Assembly: GCA_006176705.1 (NCBI GenBank)
Contig: QRFJ01006356.1
Coordinates: 1 to 64,000, forward strand
Direction of reading: 5' to 3'
Length of the DNA: 64,000 nucleotides
Origin: Cocos nucifera
Taxonomy: Eukaryota; Streptophyta; Magnoliopsida; Arecales; Arecaceae
In this document: positions 23,939 through 35,479 of the stretch, one piece after another
Numbering within the stretch: position 1 is the first letter of the stretch
How the letters are laid out: each line of letters begins with the position of its first letter
Notes under the pieces: generated by a model
What the model was told of the DNA's origin: nothing
Seen by the model: only the letters and a program-made list of their open reading frames with translations
Databases searched by the model: none
Position numbers and translations under genes: made by a program

Positions 23939-25876
23939 TGTTAGATATGTATGCCCTAGAAGCCAGATTGGCTGACACTTATAATACACTTCTAGGGACA
24001 AAATTATAATTTTGACTATAAATAATAAAATGAGTTATTTTCTATCATAAATACATATTTAGTGTTTGTGATACATCCCTTAAGTTAATGGTAATGATAA
24101 TTCATATTTTCAAGAGTTGAAAATTTAAGTCATGAATTTTCATTTATTAACTCATAAAAGGCTCCTAACCGTAGGATCATCATAAGGATGGTGATTGATT
24201 CAGAAGGTTAGTGTACAATCGCTTCTTCATAGTAGATGAGTCTTGAATCTATAGTGTAGAGACACCAGAGTGAGAGCATAGGTACTCGTTAGAGAATGAG
24301 GGCACTGAGTGTGACCACCTTGAGTAGTCATCAGGAAGTCTACGTTCTTGTCGATGACAGACTCAAAGCTACGGTAGTATGTCTGGTTCTTTGACCTAAG
24401 ATGCATCGACAGTTCACCTTGAGGGTGTTATAGTTTAACTACACCATGACTCAGTCTCCTAGCCATTCGGAATCCTGAGGTGTATGTTGGCTATAGCATG
24501 TTCATTGTAGGAATTGGATTGCACCAAGATGGAATCTATCTACCTCGATGGATGAGGAGCAGCCCTATGATGATCATGAGAATCAAGTCCATAAGCCCAT
24601 GGCCATGGTAGAGAGTGAAATAATAGAAAGAGTTTCTATTAAGGTTTTCACATCAGACTTGAATCGAATGATTAAATCATATGATAGAAATTAGGGTTTG
24701 ACGAGTTCACCTTAATCCTAATCTGATCAGAGCTCAAGATAGAAGAACTTAATCACACAAATAGTTGTACCGAGAGGTTCATTTTCAATTTTGATGGGTT
24801 GCCACCATATACTGCTAGATATCATTGGTAGATTTTGGGAGCAATTAGAATGATTTAGATGATCGATCATTTCAGTTGTCTGAATTAGAAGAGTTCTGAT
24901 CCATCGAAAGAAGTTTTGATGATGTCGATGATGGAGATCATGACATATCCCATTATCATACAGAACCAAACCTAATTGGGTCACACAAATAAGGGTTTGG
25001 ATCTAAATATCATCAATTGGACTAACCCAGTTCAATTGATTTGAATTAGATTCAATTAGGTTCAAGAAAATTGTGCTAGCACACGATTGAACCTAATGTT
25101 CTTCCTTTTCTATCATGAAAAGTTATCTCCACTAAGCCAAATATATTTGTGCTCACTCAGGTACCTTTACTTGGTCTGATTGGAGCTTGTCCAGGTCAGA
25201 AATAGGTTGTCTTAATTTATGAGATAAATTTGAGACAACACCTACCATTTTTCATCACATGCTAATTCTTGTCCTTTGACTTTGGTCAAACGTTGACCTT
25301 TGACCCTTAGACATCTGCCCATGTGGCATTCACATATTGGAGAGCAGATAGGGGCTTGTCCCCTTACCAGATTTTGGAAAGGAGGGGATGCATGCCTAGG
25401 ATGGCGTGTGCCCATGGATAGGGACGCTTGGAGTCCCATACAAATGGGACTCTAGGTTGCTTCTTGGATTCAACTTAGATGACCCCTAGCCATATACTTT
25501 GATCAGTTTTAGGCACCATCTAAGGATGAATCTATGGGGCTCTCATCCGATTGGATCAAGTGATGTCATCCCATCAATCAGATTTAGATCAGATTGCACG
25601 AAAAAATGCGATTGGCCTGGATGATGCAGCACTGCGTGGTGCAGCAGGGTCTATAAATAAATCCTATTTGCGCCCAACTTTTAGTTAGTTCCTCTTAGCC
25701 CATGCCCCAAGGCTGCCCCTCTCCCTCCTCCATGCCATCTTCTGATCCTCTCTCTACTCTCCATGCCCAAGGAAAGTTGGGCTTCAGTTTGATGTAATCC
25801 AGGCAAGGAAAGGCTAACGAGAAAGGAAGAAGGCAGCACTGCTGTAGAGACGATAGCAAATCTTCGAAAGGAGTTT
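23939..25876 (+). repeat. Ang-2 3' LTR, truncated
   Basis: 1938 bp of the usual 2.29 kb. It follows the 5' LTR until cgaaaggagttt; there the 5' copy continues tgaagatcctcc but this copy switches to ctataatattg, part of a minus-strand copia RNase H. TATAAATA is at 25652-25659. Confidence 0.9.
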
Positions 25877-27640
25877 CTATAATATTGATGTATTCTATCT
25901 TAGTGGTGGATAAGGTTGTAATGGGATGCAATCGTGATCTCCATGAAATGAGACATCCATTCGAGAAAAACATGAATCCTATCGTCGAACGCTGGGTGTC
26001 CACATCTCTACCAAAATCCACATCCACGAACCCTTCTATCAGCCCCTGAGCCTCCTTGGACATGTTGGAGCAACCCTCAATACTTTCCAGCTATCCATAG
26101 GTGATACCTACTCCAACTATACCCACCAAATATCTAAAGATGTTCTTTGGTGCTTTCCAATGCTCCCTGCCAGGTTGTGCCATGAATCTGCTCACCTAAC
26201 TCACTGCATGGGCTATATCCGGCCTAAAAGATACCATGGCGTACATCAAACTTCTCACACCAACAGTGTATGGGACTCTCTCCATATCTAAAATCTCCTC
26301 AGTTTGTGGTGACATAGTCTTTGAAAGTGAAATTACCGACAAGTGGCAGCACTGTCAGTTTGGCTTCTTTCATCCCAAATTTTTCTAAGACCTTTTGAAT
26401 GTAACCATCCTGAGATAAATGCAACATCTTCTTATCCTTATCTCTAAGAATTTTCATGCCTAAGATCTTTCTCATGGGCCCAAAATTCTTCATCTCGAAC
26501 GACATAAATGCAACATCTTCTTATCCTTATCTCTGAGAATTTTCATGCCTAAGATCTTTCTCGCTGGTCCAAAATTCTTCATCTCGAACTCCTAAGATAA
26601 TGCAGTCTTCAGTTCTTGCACAACTTTCTTACTCTTGCATGCTATCAGCATATCATCTATATAAAAGAGTAAGAATATCCTAGACCCATCCTCCAGAGAT
26701 TGAACATACACATAATAATTATATTCACACCTAGAAAGGCTGATGCTGCTCATGAAGGTATCGAAGCGCTTGTACCACTACCTTGGTGACTGCTTCAACC
26801 TGTACAGCGACTTCTATAGTAAACATACCTTCTATTCTGTTCCAAACTCTCTGAACCCTAGTGGTTGCTGCATGTAAATGCTCTCCTCTAGATGTCCATG
26901 AAGAAATGCCATCTTAACATCTATCTGCTCCAACTCTACGTCCTGAGCTATAACGATGCTCAGCAGCATCCTGATAGATATATGCCTGACGACCAGAGAG
27001 AAAACTTTACTGAAGTCAATGCCTTCCTTCTAGGAGTATCCTTTGGCCATCAAGCTTGCTTTGTACATGATACCTCTCTACTTTGAAGGCCCCTATTTGC
27101 ATTGAAAAACCTATTTGCATCCAATGGATTTCTTTCTCTTTGGTAGTTGCACCAAATGCCACGTCTGATTCTTTTGGAAAGACTGCATTTTCTCAGCCAT
27201 AGCCACCTATCTCTATCTTGGCTCTCTACAGTCTCCTCATAGGTGTAGGGATCTCCATTCGCTGTCACCAGGGCATATGACATTGAATCTCCAAAGCCAT
27301 ATCGATCTGGATATCACATGTTCCTCTTTGGCTTCTGTAGTGCAACATCGATGTCGGTCCTTGATCCAGCTTGCTCTCACTGGTCTTCCTAACTTCTAAC
27401 TCCTATTTCAGTCCTCTCCACTTGTGGAGACTCCTTTGAAGAATCCTCCACCAAAAATGCAAGTCCTCTTGGTGCACCTACAAGTGGCAAAATAGAATAA
27501 GAGATTAGTTTTCCAGCGCTACCTTGCTGGACCATTTGCTGCTCCTGCTATGCTTCCATGCCACCTCGCCTATGTAGAACTAACTTTACATCAAAGGCCA
27601 CATTCCTACTGATGACGACCTTCTTCTCCAAGGGATCCCA
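25877..27640 (-). pseudogene. pol: Tork-r reverse transcriptase and partial RNase H, broken
   Basis: Minus-strand pieces in order: YALVTANGDPYTYEE (from about 27262), a KGYS-KEGIDF segment, QIDVKMAFLHGHLEESIYMQQ (about 26930-26870), an F-I-DD catalytic site at 26652-26663 in a shifted frame, then FEMKNFGPMRKILGMKILRD and LHLSQDGYIQKVLEKFGM (26505-26380). The RNase H part reads GFVDVDFGRDVDTQRS and TLSTTKIEYINIIE, then ends at the 25876/25877 junction. Multiple stops and frameshifts are present, one caused by an 89 bp tandem duplication at 26415-26592. Confidence 0.85.
26415..26592 (-). repeat. 89 bp tandem duplication in Tork-r RT
   Basis: ataaatgcaacatcttcttat begins at 26415 and again at 26504, and the two copies match to about the phrase catctcgaac with only a few changes. 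As 89 is not a multiple of 3, the duplication itself destroys the frame. Other copia pols show one copy of this LGMKI segment. Confidence 0.85.
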
Positions 27641-28488
27641 TAACTGGTATCCCTTAACACCTCATGGATATCCTAAGAATACCATCTTCTTTGCCTTGGC
27701 ATCCAATTTCCTCCGCTCACCAATATTGATGTGCACAAATGCCGTGCACCCAAATATCCTTAGATGGTTCAGGTCTATTCTCTTTTCAGACCATTTTTTC
27801 TCTAAAATTTCTCCATCTAACCTAGTGTGAGGTGACTGATTCACTAGATAGTAGGCTGCATCCATTGAATCTATCTAGAACATCTTAGGAAGCCCTGCCT
27901 ACAGCATCATGCATCTTTCTTTCTCCATAAAGATCTTGTTCATTCTCTCGGCCACCCAATTTTGCTGAGAAGTCCTCTTCACCTAGAAGTATCTTTTAAT
28001 GCCACACTCCTCACAAAAAACTTAGAACTTCTTACTGGTGTACTCTCCACCATTGTGAAACCATAAATACTTCATAATTCTATCCTATTCCTTCTTCACC
28101 TCGGCCTTCCAAACTTTGAATTTGGTGAACACTTTTGATTTCTCTCTCATAAAATAGACCTAAACTTTTCTTGAGAAATCATCTATCAGGGTCATGAAGT
28201 ATCTTGCTCCATTTCTGGCTAAAATTAGAGCTGGTCTCCACACATCCATGTGAACTAGATCCAGTGGGGCTGTCGTGCGGGCTGTGCTGATCGCAAACTG
28301 AACTCTCCTCTATTTTTCCATCTGGCATGGCTCACAAAGCTTAGAAACTCTTCCACCTAGATTAGAGATTAGTTTCTTTTTGCTCAGCTCCTTCAGCCCT
28401 CTATCTCCCATGTGGCCTAGACGATAATGCCACAAATGATAAGCCCCCTACTGATCCTGTATTACTATAACTATATCGGATCTTCCGA
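27641..28488 (-). pseudogene. pol: Tork-r integrase, broken
   Basis: Minus-strand translation gives YRLGHMGDRGLKELSKKK, a C-E-P-C zinc-binding pair, HMDVW (first catalytic Asp present), then YLWFHNGGEYTSKKF where the second catalytic Asp is His, and NWVAERMN with the Glu present. Downstream are AAYYLVNQSPHTRLDG, LNHLRIFGCTAFVHI and MVFLGYPRGVKGY, the C-terminal part typical of this lineage. Several in-frame stops. The catalytic Asp loss would by itself abolish strand transfer. Confidence 0.85.
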
Positions 28489-28947
28489 TCACCACAGATC
28501 CCTCCATCTTGCAGAGGTTATTTTCATCACTATCATGGCTCCATTGGAGATATTCAATACTTCACTCCTGGCATGACTGCTAAAGCTGTAGCTGCTCCAG
28601 TCCAGATAGCCCAATGACATAAGATTTTTCTTTAGCTCTGGGATATGCTTCACATTCATGAGAGTTCGCACCATCCCACCAAACATCCTTATCCTAATTG
28701 TCCCAATACTAGTGAGCTTATAAGGATGATCATCTCCAAGTGTCACACTCCTCCTATCGATCTCAGTGTATGTAGAAAACCAAGACCGGTTTGGGATGTA
28801 GTGATGCGAACAGGCTGAATCCAAGGTCCAAACTTTTGTTTTTTGCCTGTGACCATCCGACACCAGCAAGAGATCATTCTCCACCTCCTGATCAACAATT
28901 GTACTAAAAAAATCTGGTCCTCCATTTTCTCCATTTTGATTCTTCAA
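28489..28947 (-). pseudogene. pol: Tork-r protease region (mostly open)
   Basis: A 152-codon open stretch on the minus strand. It begins just after the gag zinc knuckle and holds VWTLDSACSHHYIPNRSW, an intact D-S-A aspartic protease site, then VTLGDDHPYKLTSIGTIRI and HIPELKKNLMSLGYLDW. This is the best preserved part of the element. It lacks its own natural start; the first Met lies in the gag-protease linker. Confidence 0.85.
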
Positions 28948-29670
28948 CTATGGGCAATCATGATGGAAATGCCCGATCTTGTTGCACTTGTAACACTTTA
29001 CCTATTTTTTGCCTTTTCAGGACTTTGATCTTCCCCTTGATTTTTCTCTTATCCTTCCTCTTCCAGATCTCTCCCCTATAGTCAAAACCTCCTAAGAAAT
29101 GCCATCCTTGGTCATCTTCTCTCTCTGCTCATTTATTCACAGCACCGAGATAATATCTTGATGGTACGGTGTCTCTTTTCCATAGAGCAGTATCGTGACT
29201 AGCAAATCAAAGGAAGGGGGCAGTGAACAAAGTAATAGCAATGATTTATCTTCCTCCTCCATCTTTACCTCAACATTTAGTAGTTCATTGCTCACTTGAT
29301 CAAACAACTATATGTGATTAAGAACATCTCCACCTTCAACCATGAGAAGGCTATACAACCTCTTCTTCAACATAAGTTTGTTGCACATATTCTTTTCCAT
29401 GTAAAAATCCTACAACTTTGACCAAAGTTCTTTAAGGATTTTATCTTCCAGCACCGACAAGAGGGCCAAGTCTGCCAAACATCCTCTAATCGCAGAACAT
29501 GTTCGTTTCTCCATCGATATTTATTATTGATATGTTATCCCTTCCGACCTATTCTCCAAAGCTTGATCTAATTCATGCTGCACAAGGAGATCCTCTATAT
29601 AAACTTTCTACATGGGAAAGCTTTCTTTTCTATCAAACATCTCAAAATCTATCTTTATGATACTTCCCAT
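28948..29670 (-). pseudogene. gag: Tork-r gag, broken
   Basis: Minus strand from the ATG of MGSIIKIDFEMFDRKE (29668-29670). It carries a compact gag of the UBN2 type, including LLLLCSLPPSFDLLVT, and a well-formed CCHC zinc knuckle CYKCNKIGHFHHDC at about 28955-28998. Stops interrupt it at about 29610 (CCCATG then TAG), twice near 29527 (TAATAA) and at further points. Weak conservation of the middle part makes domain limits approximate. Confidence 0.75.
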
Positions 29671-29801
29671 GATTGGATCCAAGTCACACAATAGCAAAAT
29701 CACCATGATAGATGAGAAATACCTTGATAGGGTCCTGCTGAAACTTCAGCCTTTGTAAATCTCTTCCTTCTGCGATCTCCTTCTTCCTCTATACGACCCG
29801 A

Positions 29802-29813
29802 GCTTTGATATCA
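29802..29813 (-). other. Primer-binding site of Tork-r
   Basis: Minus strand TGATATCAAAGC, one or two changes from the copia consensus TGGTATCAGAGC. It marks the LTR end at about 29816. Confidence 0.75.
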
Positions 29814-29815
29814 AT

Positions 29816-30101
29816 TGTAAAGGATCGATTCGCTAGAGATTAGAAGATCTAGAACTACCAAACAAAAACTTCTAACCAGAAGGAGGTGGCAGTCTTGATG
29901 AATAGACACTAAGAGATGGACGGCAAGTCTAGACAGAGAATAGAAATTCCTTTTCTCCTTGAAACCCTATTTGTCTTTCTTTCTTTGGACTTGCCGTCCA
30001 TCTCTTGGTGTCTATTCATCAAGGTTGCTGCCTCCTTTTGGTTAGAAGTTTTTGGTTGCTGGATTTAGATCTTCGAATCTCCAGTGAATCGATCCTTTAC
30101 A
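29816..30101. repeat. Head-to-head inverted repeat of two LTR ends
   Basis: Left arm 29816-29928 and right arm 29990-30101 are imperfect reverse complements (for example gatggacggcaagtc against gacttgccgtccatc, and tgtaaaggatcgattc against gaatcgatcctttaca). About 60 bp separates them. The left arm is the end of the Tork-r 5' LTR on the minus strand; the right arm is the same LTR end on the plus strand, with no internal region attached. Confidence 0.85.
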
Positions 30102-30693
30102 CTCTTCCAATCGAGCTCCTTCCAGATGAACTTCTTCCGTCGACTCCCATCTCGTCAAACTCCTTCCAGTCATCTAGAAGGATCTCATCATCTATGCAAA
30201 TTTCGCTCCCAACTCAACACAAATCGATCTACACACGAGAAACCTTAAAGGAGTTTGAACTTCTCTGGAATTATCGTAATTTGAAGCCCTTCACTGCCAA
30301 CATCTATTCCATCCGAGCCTCAACTATTAAATCTCAACAGACTGGTATGTCAGGACAATGAACACCACCCTCTAAAATAGACTCTACGTGACCTCGAGTG
30401 CTCCACTATCAGATGGTTATAGCTATCACCATCAATTTATTACATGCTCCATCTATAAAAGGGACCCTCCAGATACGTTTTTCTCTAAGCTTTCTTTTCC
30501 TTCCCATTACTCTACCTCTTTATATCCGGAACACTCCATTCCAGTTGGTTGGAGAATTAACTTAAGAATCGGAGGATCCTACCAAAGCCACCCACCTTCG
30601 GTTTGGATTTTATTTTGCAAGTTTCATCGGTGGCCTCACCTTTTCCACTCTAGCTACCTTCAACATCCTCATGGATTTCCGCACCAATAGGAT
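30102..30693 (+). repeat. Gyp LTR, first copy (5' truncated)
   Basis: From about 30110 to 30690 it matches 41955-42114 plus 47658-48080: gttgactcccatcc-like, gaagcccttca, tcaacagactgg, ctataaaaggga and ccaataggatt segments occur in the same order. A TATA box lies at 30454-30461 (TATAAAAG). Its left edge abuts the inverted copia LTR end; its right edge runs straight into the minisatellite of the next LTR copy rather than into a gag leader. Confidence 0.8.
30454..30461 (+). promoter_or_regulatory. TATA box of Gyp LTR copy 1
   Basis: TATAAAAG in ctataaaaggga; the second LTR has the same box at 47841-47848. Confidence 0.6.
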
Positions 30694-31393
30694 TTGAACT
30701 TCTTCAATCACACTCCTTCTGGACAAACCCCTCTAGTTGCATTCCTTTCGAAGAACTCCTCAAGTCATGCTCCTTCTAGATGAACTCCTTCCCATCATGC
30801 TCCTTGCGGATGAATTTCTCTAATCGTGCTTCTTTCAGATGAAATCCTCTAGTCATGCTCCTTTCGGACGAACTTCTTCCTGTAATGGTCCTTCCAAACG
30901 AACTCCTCCAGTCGTACTTCTTTCAGATGAACTTCTTCTTGTCATGCTTCTTCCAGATGAACTCCTCCAATCATGCTTCTTTTAGACAAACTCCTCTAGT
31001 CGCGCTCCTTCCAAAAGAACTCCTTTCCATCATGCTCCTTTCAGATGAACTTTTTCAGTCGCGCTCCTTCCAAACGAACTTCTTCAGTCACGCTCCTTCT
31101 AGATGAACTTCTTTCATTACATTTCTTTCGGATGAACTCCTTCCCATCATACTCCTTCCAAATGAATTTTTCTAGTCGTGCTCCTTTCAGACGAACTCCT
31201 CCAATTACACTCCTTCTGGATGAACTCCATCCCATCATGCTCCTTCTAGATAAACTCCTCTAGTCGCACTCCTTCCGAATGAAATCCTCCAATCATACTG
31301 CTTCTGGATGAACTTCTTTCCGATGAACTTGTCCAATCGCACTCCTTCTAGATGAACTTCTCTAGTCATGCTTCTTTCGGATGAACTTCTTTT
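30694..31393 (+). repeat. 29-30 bp minisatellite of the Gyp LTR, first part
   Basis: About 24 degenerate units of the form gaactcctccagtcatgctccttccggat, of 29 or 30 bp; two subtypes differ by the middle (ttcccatcatg or ccagtcgtg). It is interrupted by Ang-3 at 31394 and resumes at 41768 with about six more units. Short ORFs on both strands (30855-31106, 31041-31238 and others) are products of the repeat. Confidence 0.9.
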
Positions 31394-33668
31394 TGAAGGA
31401 GTAATTTTGATTTTTTGGATCAAGTTCGTTCAGATTTAATCGGATCAAGAGAGATATTTCAAAAATTTCTCTCATGTATTTAGATCAGATATGAGATGTT
31501 TCAGATCTGATTTTATAGATCTAATAAATAAAATAAAAATAAATTAAATTTAATTAATTTGTACCTTGATGTTCGGTAATCAGATTATCCTTTGGTGATC
31601 CTATTGATTGCTTGAGATTCTAGATCTAGCCATGCAAGCACCTGGCCTCTATCGGTATCTACTCAAACTGGATCTAGAGATCTTCTCCTTCTTTATCACC
31701 TCTCCAAATATCAGATCTAGATCTAATTTGGAGAATCTTCAAAACTTCTTTTGAAGATCTGTAGTCGTCTCTACACTAGTATTGTCGTCTTCCTTTCTCG
31801 TCAGCTTTCTCTTGCTTGGATCGCACCAAACTGAAGCCCAAAATTTCTTGAGCATGAAGAGGAGAGAGAGGACCAGAAGTTGGCATGGAGGAGGGAGAGG
31901 GGTAGCCTTAGGGAATGGGCTAAGAGAGAACTCTTTAAAAGTTGGGCGTAGATAGGGTTTATATAGACCCTACTGCGCCATGCAGTGCCACATCATCCCG
32001 ACCAATCACGTTGCTTCATGCAATCGATCTAAATCTGATTGATGAGATGACATCACCTGATCTAATCAGATGAGAGGCCCTTCAATTCATCCTTAGGAGG
32101 TGCCAAGACTGGTCAAAGCTGAGTCTTAGGTGCCTTCCTAAGTTGATTCCAAGAAGCAACCTGGAGTCTCATCCGTATGGGACTCCAGGCATCCCTATCC
32201 ATGGGTGCATGCCTCCCTAGCCGTATGCTCCCTTCTTTTCAATTTCTAGCAAGGGGACAAGCCCCTATCTGCTCTCCTATGGGTGCATGACACATGGACA
32301 GATGTCTAAGTGTCAAAGGTCAATATTTGACTAAAGTCAAAAGACAAGAATTAGCAGGTGATGAAAAATGACAAGTGTTGTCTCAAATTTATCTCATAAA
32401 TTAATACAACCCTTTTTTGACTTAGACAAGCTCTAGTCAGACCAAGTAAAGGTATCTGAGTGAGTACAAACATATTTAGCTTAGTCAAGACAACTTTTAA
32501 TGATAGTAGAAGGAGAATGTTAGGCTCAATCGTGTGCTAGCATAATTTTTTTGAATCTAATTGAATCTTATTCAAATCAATTGAGCTGAGTTAGTCCAAT
32601 TGATGATATCTAGATATAAATTATTATTTGTGTGACCCAGTTAGGTTTAGTTCTATATAATAATGGGATATGTCATGATCTATATCATCAACATCATCGA
32701 AACTCCTTTCGATGGATCAGAACTCTTTTGATTTAGATAACTAGAATGATCGATCATGTAAATCATTCTAATTGATCCCAAAATCCATCAGTGATACCTA
32801 GTAGTATATGGTGGCAACCCATCAAAACTCAAAACAAACCTCTTGGTGCAGCTACTTGTGTGATTAAGTTCTTTTATCTTGAGCCCCGATCATATTAGGG
32901 TTAAGGTGAACTCGTCAAACCTTAATTTCTATCATATGATTTAACCATTCGATTCAAGTCCGATGTGAAAATCTTAATAGAAACTCTTTCTATTATTTCA
33001 CTTTGCCATGGCCATGGGCTTATGGACTTGATTCTCATGATCCTCATAGGGCTACTCCTCATCCACCGAGATAGATAGATTCCTTCTTGGTGTAATCCAA
33101 TTCCTACAATGAACATGCTTTAGCCAACATACACCTCAAGATTCAGAATGGCTATGAGATCGAGTCATGATGTAGTTAAACTATAACATCCTCAAGGTGA
33201 ACTGATGATGCACCTCATATCAAAGAACCAGATACACCACTGCAACTTTGAGTCAGTCATCGACGAGAAGGTAGACTTCTTTATGACTGCTCGAGGTGGT
33301 CACATTCAATGCCCTTGTTCTCTAATGAGTATCTGTACTCTCGCTTCGGTGTCTCTACACAGTAGACTCAAAACTCATCTAGAAGTGATTGTACACCAAT
33401 CTTTTGGATCAATCACCATCCTCATGATGATCCTACGATCGGAAGCATTTTATGAGTTAATAACAAAAATTCATATCTTAAATTTTCAACTTTTGAAAAT
33501 ATGAATTATCATTACCATTAACTCAAGGGATATATCACAGATACTAAATACACATTTATGATAGAAAATAATCTATTTTATTATTTATAGTTAAAATTAT
33601 AATTTTGCCCCTAGAAGTGTATTACAAGTGTCAGCCAATTCTGGCTTCTAGGGCACACATATCTAACA
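31394..33668 (-). repeat. Ang-3 3' LTR
   Basis: 2275 bp, reading TGTTAGATATGTGTG on the minus strand from 33668. The TATA box on the minus strand is at 31958-31965 (TATATAAA). Confidence 0.93.
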
Positions 33669-33682
33669 AACTTCCACTTGAC

Positions 33683-35479
33683 CTAAAGCCAATTTGCTAT
33701 AAATCTAAGTTCCATATTCTCAAGCTGGGCTTCGATCTTCTACTGGTCTAACGATTTTTTAAGCAGATCCGTCGCATTGTCTGCGGAGTCGACTCTCTTG
33801 ACCTCTACGTAACCCTTCTCGAGGTAATCACAGATGAGGTAGTATCACCACTCGATGTACTTGGACTTTTTGTGAGACCTTGGCTCTTTAGCTAAAACTA
33901 TGATGCCATTGTTGTCACAGTATAGAGGAATAACATCTGATGGCATCACTCCAATCTCTGTGGCAAATTTCTTGTACTAGAATGCCTCCTTCACAGCTTT
34001 TGATGCAGCAATGTATTCTGCTTCCAAGGTGGAATCTGCTATCACAGTTTGCTTGAAACTTTTCCAACTGATAGCTCTACCATTGCACACAAACAGACTC
34101 CCAAATGTTGACTTTCGATCATCTACATCGGACATAAAATTTGAGTCTGTATACCCCTGAACTTGGAGTTCTCCATTACCAAAGACCAACAACATATCCT
34201 TAGTTCTTCTCATGTACTTAAGGATATATTTCACAGAAGTCCAGTGTTCTTCATCTAGATTCGACTGATATTTTCTTGTGACACTCACAGCATGGGCTAT
34301 ATCAAGTCGTGTACATAACATGGCATACATGAGACTTCCTATTACTGAAGCATAAGGGATGTTGCTCATGCATTCTATTTCCTCAGGTGTGCTAGGCCAC
34401 ATCTTCTTGAAAAGATGAATACCATGTTTGAAGGATACTAATCCCCTCTTAGAATTTTCCATGCTAAACCTCTTTAGCACTTTCTATATGTACATCTTTT
34501 GCAAAAGTCCTAGCATCCTCTTCAGTCTATCTTTGTAGACCTTAATTCTTATAATAAAGGATACTTCACCTAAGTCTTTCATAGAGAATTCTTTGGATAA
34601 CCATATTTTAACTATGGTCAACATGGGAATATCATTCCTAATAAGGAGGATATCATCCACATACAATACGAGAAAGATAACAGCACTCCCATTGACCTTC
34701 CTGAAGACACATGGCACCTCCTCTTTTTTGATGAAACTAAATAATTTAATCACATCATTAAAATGAGTGTTCTAGCTCCGAGATGCTTGCTTAAGTCCAT
34801 ATATGGACCTTTGCAGCTTGCATACCTTATGATTAGCATCACTGGATGTGAAATCTAGCGGCTATTCCATATAGATATCTTCCTCAAGATATCCATTTAA
34901 GAATGCCATTTTTATGTCCATTTGCCATATTTCATAATCAAAATAGGCTGCAATAGGAAGCAATGTGTGGATGGATTTTAGCATAGCTACTGACAAAAAG
35001 GTATCCTAATAGTCAATGCCTTCGTGCTGACTATAACCTTTTGCCACTAATCAAGGTTTGAATGTCTCTACATTTCCATCTGCACTAATCTTTCTCTTGT
35101 AGATCCATTTTCATCCAATAGGTACTATACCTTCTAGTGGATCTACCATGGTTCAGACTTGTTTTGAGTGCATCGAGTCAATTTTTGACTTCATTGTCTT
35201 TAGTCATTTCTCAGAGTCGATATTCGATATCACCTCATTATAGGTTTTGGGATCATCACCATGAACCCCATTACCTACGAAGAATATTTTCTCTACTTTC
35301 TCTGAAATGGTACCTAAGTACCATTCAGAGGGATGAAAAATCCTTTCTGATCTACGAGATGGAGGTAGTGATTTTATTGGCTCAATCTGATTTGGTTCCA
35401 ATTGGTCCTTAGCCCATTGTTCTTATCAAACTTTCTCATTGAGCTTGATCTTCTTTCCAATGCCGCCATCTTGAATAAA
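33683..35479 (-). pseudogene. pol: Ang-3 reverse transcriptase and RNase H, broken by stops
   Basis: Minus strand, one frame. RT has the ETFK-P-LVAKGYSQ segment, a partly damaged MDVK segment, and catalytic YVDD at 34652-34663 within LVLYVDDILLIRND. RNase H is open for 167 codons at 33977-34480: GSLMYAMLCTRLDIAHAVSV, GYTDSNFMSDVDDRKST and EAEYIAASKAVKEAF. The TGA after HIEW (about 33850) is shared with Ang-1 and Ang-2. It ends ANWL-stop at 33683-33685, fifteen bases from the LTR. Confidence 0.9.

Larger units (their letters stand above)
15819..25876 (+). mobile_element. Ang-2: Angela/BARE-like copia element with truncated 3' LTR
   Basis: Same family as Ang-1. The 5' LTR is intact (15819-18107), followed by primer site, leader and gag-pol. 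The 3' LTR starts at 23939 but stops at 25876, about 350 bp short of its normal end, where it joins a minus-strand copia RNase H. The polyprotein frame 19980-23924 is exactly 3945 nt, the same as Ang-3, with about 17 in-frame stops and no net frameshift. The two LTRs differ visibly (roughly 14 sites in the first 150), so it is older than Ang-1. Confidence 0.92.
25877..29985 (-). mobile_element. Tork-r: minus-strand copia element, 3' end missing
   Basis: Reading on the minus strand from high to low coordinates: LTR end (29816), primer site (29802-29813), gag, protease, integrase, RT and part of RNase H, which stops abruptly at 25877. The D-S-A protease motif, compact gag and integrase wording place it in the Tork/TNT1-like lineage, the same lineage as Tork-2. 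The rest of RNase H and the whole 3' LTR are gone. Upper limit of its LTR is uncertain because it merges into an inverted repeat. Confidence 0.85.

Noticed and set aside
30855..31238. Overlapping ORFs on both strands
   Set aside because: They are translations of the 29-30 bp minisatellite; the peptide repeats simply mirror the DNA unit.
30694..31393. Regular repeats that could suggest a CRISPR array
   Set aside because: Units are directly adjacent without unique spacers, degenerate, and sit in a plant gypsy LTR.
35137..35412. 91-codon plus-strand ORF
   Set aside because: Shadow of the Ang-3 integrase-RT linker on the opposite strand.
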